14,367 nt of DNA from the NCBI GenBank assembly GCA_043803845.1, contig JAZDJT010000023.1, positions 1 to 14,367 of the forward strand, written 5' to 3'. The notes under the pieces are model-generated. The model had not been told where the DNA came from, did not search any database, and saw only the letters and a list, made by a program, of their open reading frames with translations. Made by a program: the position numbers and the translations under genes. The first letter of the stretch is position 1, and every line of letters starts with the position of its first letter. This stretch comes from JAZDJT01 sp043803845. GTDB taxonomy: Bacteria > Patescibacteriota > Minisyncoccia > Minisyncoccales > GCA-002788555. Positions 7,435-14,223 of the stretch are shown piece after piece.

Positions 7435-8202
7435 TTATTTGAAATATATCTCTCCCCTACCGTCTTCGTGTATGGCACGGAGGTCTATGTATTTTAATTT
7501 CTTCTGTTCCCCCTGCGAAATCGTTGTTTCAAGACTCCTGGTTAAAATCTCTATTTGAATTTTAAACTCATTTCCATTGGAAAAATAGATGGAAAAACCA
7601 TTTTTAGTTTTGACACCTATGTCGTACAGAGAAATCTCTATCTCTTTTATATAGACTCCTATCTTTTTTAATTCTTTCTGTAAAAAGTCAAAATCTCCCA
7701 TCGTTCCTTTGTCAACCGCAACGTCTCCGATTTTGATTTTGTTTTTTTTGTTTATCAAAAAGGTGGGCAGATTTGTACTCCCCTTGGTTTTTTTAAAGAC
7801 TCTGCCGTCAATGGCAATAAGGAAAAATTCTTCCGGATAATTAGTGTTACAAACATTTCCCACCGCCTTCTTCTCCGAGAGCACAATACTGATTTTGTTG
7901 GGAAATTCTTTTTTTATTTTAATATCGCCGATTAAGGGAAATTTTCCCTGGATGCTTTGAATAAAGTTTTTAGAGTTAAAAAGTAAAAAATTTGTATTTT
8001 GATTAAAGAGAGCTCTGACGTCTTTCGACAACGAATTCTGACCACTGATTTTTATATCTTTAACCTCGAAATAAGAACTCTCAAAGAAAATCCAATAGAA
8101 AACGGAGGAAATCAAAAGGGATAGTACCAAGTTCCAAAACCACCTCTTCTTAAAGAAATTTTTTTGTGGATGACGATGATAATGTTTAAATCTTCTCCTC
8201 AT
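7435..8202 (-). CDS. ftsQ: Cell division protein FtsQ
   Basis: Bitopic divisome protein with a cytoplasmic N-terminus and an extracytoplasmic POTRA domain; it links early and late division proteins. The 255 residues show a very basic N-terminus (MRRRFKHYHRHPQKNFFKKR), one transmembrane helix (about 22-41), a POTRA domain (about 43-110, with SSYFEVKDIKISGQNSLS and EFPNKISIVLSEKKAV) and the FtsQ/DivIB beta domain with DGRVFKK and the C-terminal LKYIDLRAIHEDGRGEIYFK pattern. It follows the FemA/B gene by 6 bases and closes the envelope block. Normally ftsA/ftsZ follow ftsQ; here the next gene is pilM, whose product shares the FtsA fold. DivIB is the Gram-positive name for the same family. Confidence 0.9.
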   Translation of the reverse strand: MRRRFKHYHRHPQKNFFKKRWFWNLVLSLLISSVFYWIFFESSYFEVKDIKISGQNSLSKDVRALFNQNTNFLLFNSKNFIQSIQGKFPLIGDIKIKKEFPNKISIVLSEKKAVGNVCNTNYPEEFFLIAIDGRVFKKTKGSTNLPTFLINKKNKIKIGDVAVDKGTMGDFDFLQKELKKIGVYIKEIEISLYDIGVKTKNGFSIYFSNGNEFKIQIEILTRSLETTISQGEQKKLKYIDLRAIHEDGRGEIYFK

Positions 8203-8208
8203 GTTTGT

Positions 8209-9243
8209 TTACAATCTTCTCTTTTTCCTCCTTATTATTTCTATAATCCAATTTTTAAAATAAAGAAAGGACAGTGGCAAGTCCTGCGTTCTGACATATT
8301 CTCTCTTCTCTCCGCCAAAACCCTTCTTAAACAGAGTCAAGCCGTGCCAGGGATGAGTCAAGTCTTCTTCTGGCGCTATTCCCCAAAAATTGTAAAGTTG
8401 GCAACCTCTTTTTTTAGCCTCTTTTATGGCTCTCCATTGTAAGAGATAGGAGGCGGGAATCTTGGGAAACTTGCTCGATGATGCCCCGTGGTGATAAAAA
8501 GCAACACCCTGCCAGAAGATAATCATGGCGCATGACAGAATATCGCCTTTCCAGCTGGCGAAAAATAGCAAGACGCTCTCCGGCAAAAAATTTCTCATTT
8601 CTTTCTCCAAAAAAGACCTGGCGAAAGGAACGAAGACGTGACGCCTTACAGTTTCTTGGTAACTTCTGTAAAATAATTCGATATCTTTAAAGTCTTTGGA
8701 AGAAAATATTTCCACCCCCTCCTTTTCTGCTCTCTTTACAAGATTACGGGTTGTTTTCCTCATATTCTTTAAAATCTCATCTTCCGATTTGGTTATATCC
8801 AATTGCCAGGTTAACTCCGGATGAATGTGAATAGGAGCATCTCTGAAACCCAGTCTCCTGAATATTTTTATGTTTTCTTCTTTTCTCTCCCAGAAGGGAG
8901 CGATTCTGATAAATATTATTTTTTCTCTTCTTGCTATAGATTTTAGCTCTTTTATGACAATCTTTAACATCTCTTTCTTGCTATTTGCTATTTGTTCAAT
9001 GCTATTTGACAAGATCGGTCCGTGGGGAACAAAAAGAAAGCACCCTCTCTTTGCCGTTACTTTTATCACCAAAGCCACCCCGATGAGTTTCGATTTTTCT
9101 TCGTAGATTCCCATTCTCCATATCTTTTCTCCGATACCCTTCTGAAACTCTCCCCAATTCCAAGATTGCAGAAAGGTTTTATCTTTGACCCCCTTAAGAA
9201 AATCCTCCCAAATTATTTTGTTATCAATCTCTTTAATCTTCAT
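8209..9243 (-). CDS. FemA/FemB-family peptidoglycan cross-bridge aminoacyltransferase
   Basis: Probable tRNA-dependent transferase adding amino acids to the peptidoglycan stem peptide. The start is set at the ATG at 9243 (344 residues, MKIKEIDNK), 2 bases after the aminotransferase stop. An upstream in-frame ATG at 9357 would add 38 residues lying wholly on the preceding gene in another frame, with no family character. Seen: FLQSWNWGEFQK (24-35) and FVPHGPIL (71-78) in the first GNAT-like domain; MRKTTRNLVKRAEKEGVEI (161-179); and the second-domain signature YNFWGIAPEEDLTHPWHGL (284-302) with LFKKGFGGEK (304-313). These are FemAB hallmarks. There is no long coiled-coil arm of the staphylococcal type. 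The substrate amino acid cannot be told from sequence. Residues 78-91 are encoded by a 7-base repeat array. Confidence 0.92.
   Translation of the reverse strand: MKIKEIDNKIIWEDFLKGVKDKTFLQSWNWGEFQKGIGEKIWRMGIYEEKSKLIGVALVIKVTAKRGCFLFVPHGPILSNSIEQIANSKKEMLKIVIKELKSIARREKIIFIRIAPFWERKEENIKIFRRLGFRDAPIHIHPELTWQLDITKSEDEILKNMRKTTRNLVKRAEKEGVEIFSSKDFKDIELFYRSYQETVRRHVFVPFARSFLEKEMRNFLPESVLLFFASWKGDILSCAMIIFWQGVAFYHHGASSSKFPKIPASYLLQWRAIKEAKKRGCQLYNFWGIAPEEDLTHPWHGLTLFKKGFGGEKREYVRTQDLPLSFLYFKNWIIEIIRRKKRRL
8978..9005 (-). repeat. Degenerate heptamer repeat, four units, inside the FemA/B gene
   Basis: On the plus strand the units are TTGCTAT, TTGCTAT, TTGTTCA, ATGCTAT; two are identical, one differs at one base and one is degenerate. 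Read on the minus strand and rotated, the unit is AGCAAAT, one base away from the AGCAAAC unit of the array in pilD. It encodes the polar stretch SNSIEQIANSKKE (79-91) after the FVPHGPIL motif. Confidence 0.65.
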
Positions 9244-9245
9244 AA

Positions 9246-10496
9246 TTATTTGAATCGCAAAATTAAATCTACGACCCTCTCGGCTTCGGTCTTGGAAGTG
9301 TTTATGGCCGTCGGCAGATTTAGAATGTGGTGAGCGATATACTCTGCCCTCGGACAAGTTCCCTTTAAGTATCGCATTTTTGAAAGACTTGTGTCCGGAG
9401 GAACTACCACGCTCTTTCTCCAGCCGTCGTCTAAATAGATATTTTCCTTCTTAGATTCTTTGATAATTATCTCTGGATTTTTCACCAACACCGGATAACG
9501 CAAAAAGGTTGCTCTTCTGTCTTGATAATCTTTCACCAAGGGCAACTCAATCTTCCCTTTTAGTTTTCTTTCATAAACATGAGCAAGAATTCTTCGATGT
9601 TCATTAAATTTCTCCAGCTTCGAAAACTGGTGAATTGCGAGAAGAGCTAACGAGTTAGGTAACCTTTGCGGAAAATAGGAAGGTTTGACTCCTCCTTTTT
9701 CTCCCAGAGAAACCGAGGACGACAGTAAGCCTAATTTTTGCTTTACGTACAATAACCCCTTACCGATACCGAGAAACGAGTAAACGGGAAGGAGCATCGA
9801 AAAAGAAATGGGATGCAGAATTTGCTGTAGAATCCATCCTAGGGAGGGTAGGGGTAACGATTCTTGATTCTCCCCTAGTTTTTGAGCGACTTTCTCATTA
9901 TTCGTCGTCGCTATGCCTCCATAGACCGAAGAGATAATCTTGTCCCTACCCAGACTAAAGAAGGCAACGTCGCCGAAAGTTCCGATAAGCCCTCCATTAT
10001 ATCTTGCTCCGAGGGCATGAGCGCAGTCCTCGATTAAAAACAAATTGTGCTTTTTGCAAACGTTTCTGATCTCATCGATCTCAGCCGGGAAGCCAAAAGT
10101 GTGCTGCACAATCACCGCTTTCGAATTTCTGGTGATTTTTTTTTCCAGCTCCTTTGGGTCCAGATTTAGATTTTTGTCAATGTCGACGAAAACCGGATTA
10201 GCTTCCTGCCACAGAATTGGATTCACGACGGCATTGCAAGTAAAGGCTTGACAAATTATCTCATCTCCTCTTTTTATGTTGATGGATTTTAAAATCGCTA
10301 TTAGAGAAGAACGCCCGCTGTTGAAAGAAAAAGCGTGGCGAACACCCAAGTAGTCTTTGAATTTCTTCTCAATTTTGCCAATCCCCTCTCCTTTTCGCCA
10401 AAGCCAAGGCTGTAAGAGAATTTTAAAGACGAGCAAGACGTCGTCTTTCTCAAGATTGGGGGATAAAAAATTAGAGATGGGTCGAAAAGGATTCAT
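9246..10496 (-). CDS. DegT/DnrJ/EryC1/StrS-family PLP aminotransferase
   Basis: PLP-dependent enzyme of the sugar-aminotransferase family, which usually makes amino sugars on nucleotide-sugar carriers for surface glycans. The 416 residues show GVRHAFSFNSGRSSLIAIL (51-69, cofactor phosphate region), GDEIICQAFTCNAVVNPI (77-94), the PLP-ring Asp in IEDCAHALGA (155-164, D157) and a probable Schiff-base lysine in SLGRDKIISSVYGG (K186). The lysine context differs somewhat from the commoner SxxK...GEGG. A long hydrophobic stretch (about 218-252) interrupts the domain and may dock on the membrane. The start at 10496 overlaps the MurF-like gene by 26 bases; N-terminal FRPISNFLSP fits the family. Next to murF and a FemA/B gene, an envelope role is likely; the substrate is unknown. 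Confidence 0.92.
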   Translation of the reverse strand: MNPFRPISNFLSPNLEKDDVLLVFKILLQPWLWRKGEGIGKIEKKFKDYLGVRHAFSFNSGRSSLIAILKSINIKRGDEIICQAFTCNAVVNPILWQEANPVFVDIDKNLNLDPKELEKKITRNSKAVIVQHTFGFPAEIDEIRNVCKKHNLFLIEDCAHALGARYNGGLIGTFGDVAFFSLGRDKIISSVYGGIATTNNEKVAQKLGENQESLPLPSLGWILQQILHPISFSMLLPVYSFLGIGKGLLYVKQKLGLLSSSVSLGEKGGVKPSYFPQRLPNSLALLAIHQFSKLEKFNEHRRILAHVYERKLKGKIELPLVKDYQDRRATFLRYPVLVKNPEIIIKESKKENIYLDDGWRKSVVVPPDTSLSKMRYLKGTCPRAEYIAHHILNLPTAINTSKTEAERVVDLILRFK

Positions 10497-12186
10497 CGGA
10501 AGTTTTGTGATTGATAAAATTATTTTTCCGCCGGATTATGCTCGCAATAATTCTTTGGTTAACCCTGCCCTCAATTAAAATAACGTTCCCTATAGAGAAA
10601 TACGGTTTCAGTTTCCCCTTTATATCGCTGGGGTTGTTGGAAAATAAAATTTTACTCTTTGGCATTCTCGACTCCATCGCTCCGATTTTAATCTCTTCGA
10701 AATAAAAAGGTGTAGTTATTATCGCTAAATCAAAAACTTTGCCTATCGCCCTACCTATGCTCTTGTGTATCGAGGGAGCCGACTTCCCAAGCTCAATCAG
10801 GCAGGGCATCACGATAATTTTTTTGCCTCCCTTGTAGATATTGACGTGGTCGATGGCGGCAAAAACACCATCGGGATTTTGGCTGTAGCTGTCATCTAAT
10901 ATTACCGTCTGGTTTTCACCTACTTTTTTCCTGATTGAAGTCTCCGACGGCCTTATCTTTAAGGCGTTCTCCCTGATTGAACTCAAGGGAATTCCCAGAT
11001 GGATAGCGCACGTAACCGCCCCCAAAAAGTTTTCGACATTATACTTCCCCAAAAGATTTAACCTAATTCTTTCTTCTCCCTTGGAAGTCCTAGTCTTAAA
11101 CTCGATAAAATCCGGCGTCTCGTGTATCTCCTCGGCCCAGATATTGTTGTGCGCTTCTATCTCTGTAACCAATTTTGAAAAAGTGTAATAAATGTATTTT
11201 TTAACGGTGGTCCTTTGGGCTAGATTCCGGCACTCTTCGTCTTCGCCGTTAAAAATCGCCGTGCCGTCCTTCGGCAACGAAGCGATGAGCTCGTATTTTG
11301 TGTTGATGATGTTTTTAAAGCTTTTAAAGAGTGATATGTGCTGACCGGATATCCCCGTAAGAATACCAATCTGTGGATGGACGATGTCGCAAATCGCCTT
11401 TATCTCCCCTCTCTTATAAGCCCCCATCTCGCAAATAAAAATCTGGTGGTCTTCTCTAAGCTCTTCTAAGACTGTTTGTGCAACACCTATTTCGCTATTT
11501 TGATTGGCCGGAGTTTTCGAAACCTTATATTTTTGAGAGAGTATTTCAAAAAGGAATTCCTTCGTTGATGTCTTCCCGTAAGAGCCGGTTATTCCTATGA
11601 CAATAAGGCTCTTGAATTTTTCTCTTTTTCTCTTGGCGTTTTTGATTATGTTTCTCTTAATAAAATGCGTCGGTATCTGAAACAACATTATTCCTATCGA
11701 AACAAAAAGTGGAAAAAGAATCTCAAATAGGAACAGGTAAAAAAGGTAATTGAAGGGACTTGTCAGGAACCTGAAAAAATAAACGAAATTGCCTATTCCT
11801 AAAAATAAAATTGCGCCACCGAAAAATAGAGAGAGAATAATCATTTTAGAAGTAAAGGCGGGAAGATTCCACTCTTTTTTAAAAACGAAGTAAAAAGCCC
11901 TGAAACCCAAGATAAAATAGAGAAAAAAACCGACTAGGAGTATTATGTAGTGGGCTGTTGCAAGGCTCAAAGACAGGTAGAGGGCGACAATTAGAATCAA
12001 TGACCAAAAAGATATTCGAGGAAAGATTATGCTCCTGGACTCTTTTATTCCATCAAGAAACCTATCAACTCTGTATTCTTTAAGCTGCCAGAAATAAAGC
12101 CAGAAGAATAATCGGCGGAATATGTGGAAAAGCCAAAAGAAAAAAAGTATAGAAGCTAAAATAATGAATAGTGAAATTGGGTCCAT
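10471..12186 (-). CDS. murF: MurF-like Mur ligase with N-terminal membrane domain
   Basis: Probable UDP-MurNAc-tripeptide:D-Ala-D-Ala ligase, last cytoplasmic ligation of the peptidoglycan precursor. Of 571 residues, about 1-180 are five predicted transmembrane helices (near 4-30, 57-77, 80-103, 115-137, 148-172). The Mur ligase catalytic part follows: P-loop ITGSYGKTSTKE (199-210), with the TKE typical of MurF; EMGAYKRGEI (253-262); GISGQHISLF (278-287); GKYNVENFLGA (380-390, as GxxNxxNxxAA); DDSYSQNPDG (431-440, as DxYNANPxS); and MPCLIELGKSAPSIHKSIG (460-478). The usual soluble MurF N-terminal substrate domain is absent, replaced by the membrane region. The late KGSR-like motif reads EGRVNQR (539-545). 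MurF is the closest class, but a related ligase acting on another substrate cannot be excluded. It starts 19 bases after the hydrolase gene. Confidence 0.85.
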   Translation of the reverse strand: MDPISLFIILASILFFFWLFHIFRRLFFWLYFWQLKEYRVDRFLDGIKESRSIIFPRISFWSLILIVALYLSLSLATAHYIILLVGFFLYFILGFRAFYFVFKKEWNLPAFTSKMIILSLFFGGAILFLGIGNFVYFFRFLTSPFNYLFYLFLFEILFPLFVSIGIMLFQIPTHFIKRNIIKNAKRKREKFKSLIVIGITGSYGKTSTKEFLFEILSQKYKVSKTPANQNSEIGVAQTVLEELREDHQIFICEMGAYKRGEIKAICDIVHPQIGILTGISGQHISLFKSFKNIINTKYELIASLPKDGTAIFNGEDEECRNLAQRTTVKKYIYYTFSKLVTEIEAHNNIWAEEIHETPDFIEFKTRTSKGEERIRLNLLGKYNVENFLGAVTCAIHLGIPLSSIRENALKIRPSETSIRKKVGENQTVILDDSYSQNPDGVFAAIDHVNIYKGGKKIIVMPCLIELGKSAPSIHKSIGRAIGKVFDLAIITTPFYFEEIKIGAMESRMPKSKILFSNNPSDIKGKLKPYFSIGNVILIEGRVNQRIIASIIRRKNNFINHKTSDESFSTHL

Positions 12187-12205
12187 GTTTTAACTGAAAA
12201 AAATT

Positions 12206-12940
12206 TTAACAAAACAAAAAATTAAATACCTGGGCGGCTATCTTTTCTGGCACCTCCGTATTGAGACAATGACCGGCATTCAGGAATATTATCAATTTGA
12301 CCTTATGAAAATCGTCAATTATGCCTTTTTCTATCTCTCCTTTAATATGGTAGGCGGTCCTTAAGGGAACAGCCTCGTCTTTTGCCCCCCACAAAATCAA
12401 GGTGGGAAGGTTTATTTTTTTTAAGTTAGAGCTCAAATCCTGGGAAAATATTTTTTTTATGACTTCTTTCATAACCCCCTCTGACCGATAGTAATCCTCG
12501 GCTCCTATTAATCTATAGAAAGACTTAAGAAAAAAATCGCTTATCTTTTTGTTCCTTATCTTATTCAAAATTTTTTTACCAGTCTTGCTTATTTTTTCGA
12601 GCGCAACAATTCTTCTGCTTCTCTCTCGGATTATGGCGGGAGCGCAGAGAATAAATTTTTCTATCTTTTGCGGAAAATCGGCAGCGATTTTCGTTGCCAG
12701 TCCCCCGCCGAAAGAATGACCCAAGAGATTGAAATTTTCCCAGCCTTTTTGTCTGACAAAATCCAAAATCCAGTCTTCATACTCCTCTACTCCCCAGACT
12801 TTTTCCGGAGGTTTCTCATCTCCAAAACCTGGAAGGGTCGGCACTAAAACTTCTATATCTTTTTTTTCTAAAATCTCTTTAAATTTTTGCCATCGATTCG
12901 CGTTCGAGCCCCAACCATGCAATATGAGTAGTTTTTTCAT
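12206..12940 (-). CDS. Alpha/beta-fold hydrolase
   Basis: Serine hydrolase of the alpha/beta superfamily; the substrate is not evident. The 244 residues carry an intact catalytic set: oxyanion-hole HGWGS (8-12), nucleophile elbow GHSFGG with S76, acid D188 in LWGAKDEAVPL (183-193), and histidine H224 in NAGHCLNTEVPEKIA (221-235). A helical cap lies at about 105-160. There is no signal peptide, so it is probably cytoplasmic. The layout (HGWGS, PTLPGFG, GHSFGG) is that of generic esterase-, MhpC- or BioH-like enzymes, and no more specific name is justified. It lies 9 bases after the rdgB-like gene and 19 bases before the MurF-like gene, in the same transcript. Confidence 0.87.
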   Translation of the reverse strand: MKKLLILHGWGSNANRWQKFKEILEKKDIEVLVPTLPGFGDEKPPEKVWGVEEYEDWILDFVRQKGWENFNLLGHSFGGGLATKIAADFPQKIEKFILCAPAIIRERSRRIVALEKISKTGKKILNKIRNKKISDFFLKSFYRLIGAEDYYRSEGVMKEVIKKIFSQDLSSNLKKINLPTLILWGAKDEAVPLRTAYHIKGEIEKGIIDDFHKVKLIIFLNAGHCLNTEVPEKIAAQVFNFLFC

Positions 12941-12949
12941 GGATTTAAC

Positions 12950-13588
12950 TTATACTCCCATCTTTTCTCTTATTAATGGCATCGCTTTGTTTATCGCTAT
13001 TTTGCGATGCGAAATTTCCGCTTCCTCTTCTTCCGACAACTCGCCAAAAACTTTTTTTTGTTCCTTAAGATAGAAGACTGACCTAAAAGGATAGCCTTCG
13101 TATCTCTTGATAACCGGCTTCTCCTCAATCAGACCTCTTAAAACTCCTTTAAATATATAGGATTTTTTTTCGGGAGGAAAGGTGAGGGCGATGACAACTA
13201 CCAGTTGAGCTCCTCTCTTCCCTGATTCCACGCCTTTAATTTTCTTTAATATTATCTGAATCAACTCCTCGTCGGAAGCTTCGTAACCTGGCCAGCGTCT
13301 TGACTTTATCCCAGGCTCTCCGTTTAAAAAATCAATTTCTAATCCTCCGTCATCACCGAGCGTTGGCAAGCCGGTTAATTCTGAGTAAAATTTTGCCTTT
13401 TTAACAGCGTTTTCTTCATAAGTTTTCCCGTCTTCTTCCACTTCCTTATTAATGTTCAGATCCTTGAGAGAGATGAGTTTAAGGGGTAAATTTTTAAAAA
13501 TTATCTGATACTCTTTAAACTTACCTTTATTCTTTGTGGCAATTAAAAGTTTCCTTGCCCCGTTAGAAATTTTTGATGAATTCTTCAT
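12950..13588 (-). CDS. rdgB: RdgB/HAM1-family non-canonical purine NTP pyrophosphatase
   Basis: Probably hydrolyses dITP, XTP and similar damaged nucleotides to monophosphates, keeping them out of DNA. The start is set at the ATG at 13588 (212 residues), which forms an ATGA overlap with the HD gene stop. An upstream in-frame ATG at 13672 would add 28 residues lying on the HD gene and unlike the family. Seen: LLIATKNKGKFKE (14-26), the family (S/T)xNxxK motif; TYEENAVKKAKFY (56-68); GLPTLGDDGGLEI (73-85) with metal/catalytic D79-D80; FKGVLRG; and ISHRKIAINK (192-201). The FGYDP motif seen in E. coli and human enzymes is replaced by EGYPFRSVF (163-171), so this is a divergent subfamily and its specificity may differ. 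Confidence 0.9.
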   Translation of the reverse strand: MKNSSKISNGARKLLIATKNKGKFKEYQIIFKNLPLKLISLKDLNINKEVEEDGKTYEENAVKKAKFYSELTGLPTLGDDGGLEIDFLNGEPGIKSRRWPGYEASDEELIQIILKKIKGVESGKRGAQLVVVIALTFPPEKKSYIFKGVLRGLIEEKPVIKRYEGYPFRSVFYLKEQKKVFGELSEEEEAEISHRKIAINKAMPLIREKMGV

Positions 13589-14136
13589 AGTCCCAAATCG
13601 CCAGCTATCCCCTGCATCGCCAAAAGACATATCTCTATAAAATTTTTCAAATCTATTCCTATGTCTCTGCACTTTTTAATAATCTCCCTATCAGCGCCCT
13701 TGGCGAAAGACTTTTCTCTGAATCTGTTTAAAACATTTTTTGAGCTAACAGACGATAATTTTTTGTCAGGAGAAACTAAGGTCGCGGCAACAATCAATCC
13801 CGTCAACGGGTCCACCGAAAATAAGGATTTCGCCATTTTGCTTTCTGGCCTTATACCGTGTATCTCGTTATGAGTTTTTACCGCCTCTACAATTTCCTTT
13901 TCAAAACCTAATTCCTCTAACTTTTTTGCCGCCTTCAAAGAATGCTCCTGGGGATTATTTTTTGTCTCTTCATAGTCAATATCGTGCAAAAGCCCTGATC
14001 CTCCCCACCTTTCCTTATCCTCCTTAAGATGAGAAGCTAATGCTTTCATGCAAGCCTCAACCGCCAAAGAATGCTTGATAAGATTTTTGTTTTTGATTTT
14101 CTCCTGAAGTAATTTCAAAGCTTCCTCTCGTGACAT
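13585..14136 (-). CDS. HD-domain metal-dependent phosphohydrolase
   Basis: Small HD-superfamily protein, probably a cytoplasmic phosphohydrolase; the substrate is unknown. The 183 residues show the metal-ligand pattern H22 (IKHSLAVE), H51-D52 (GLLHDIDYE), H65, H89 (KTHNEIHG) and D109 (SVDPLTG). The pattern SVDPLTGLIVAATLVSP followed by a C-terminal helical region with REKSFAKGADREI and a LAMQGIAGDLGL ending marks a compact single-domain HD family rather than a fragment of RelA/SpoT or RNase Y. The ATG at 14136 lies 8 bases from the mature 3' end of the tRNA, so the mRNA 5' end may be made by tRNA processing. It overlaps rdgB by 4 bases (ATGA), suggesting translational coupling and perhaps a shared nucleotide-metabolism role. 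Confidence 0.87.
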   Translation of the reverse strand: MSREEALKLLQEKIKNKNLIKHSLAVEACMKALASHLKEDKERWGGSGLLHDIDYEETKNNPQEHSLKAAKKLEELGFEKEIVEAVKTHNEIHGIRPESKMAKSLFSVDPLTGLIVAATLVSPDKKLSSVSSKNVLNRFREKSFAKGADREIIKKCRDIGIDLKNFIEICLLAMQGIAGDLGL

Positions 14137-14144
14137 ATAAACTA

Positions 14145-14217
14145 TGCGCCCGACTGGAGTTGAACCAGTAATCTTCGGCTCCGGAGGCCGACATTCTATC
14201 CATTGAACTACGGGCGC
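14145..14217 (-). tRNA. tRNA-Arg (anticodon CCG)
   Basis: The 73 bases fold into a complete cloverleaf. The acceptor stem GCGCCCG/CGGGCGC is fully paired with discriminator A. The D stem is GTTC/GAAT with one G-U pair, and the anticodon stem TCGGC/GCCGA is perfect, with loop CTCCGGA giving anticodon CCG (14182-14184), which reads CGG. There is a 5-base variable loop, and the T stem ACTGG/CCAGT closes loop TTCAACT. CCA is not encoded and must be added after transcription. It lies 6 bases after the stop of the methyltransferase fragment and 8 bases before the HD gene start, so it is probably cut from a shared transcript. Confidence 0.96.
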
Positions 14218-14223
14218 TTCTTT

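Noticed and set aside
8164..8442. Plus-strand open frames, for example here and at 529-753, 9022-9333 and 12729-13073
   Set aside because: All lie opposite well-supported minus-strand genes, show no domain or motif, and have the composition expected from the complement of those genes.
9244..9357. N-terminal extension of the FemA/B gene from an upstream ATG
   Set aside because: The extra 38 residues lie entirely over the end of the aminotransferase gene in another frame and show no family similarity; the ATG at 9243 fits the preceding stop with a 2-base gap.
13589..13672. N-terminal extension of the RdgB-like gene
   Set aside because: The extra 28 residues are the out-of-frame end of the HD gene. 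The ATG at 13588 overlaps the HD stop as ATGA and gives a normal family N-terminus.
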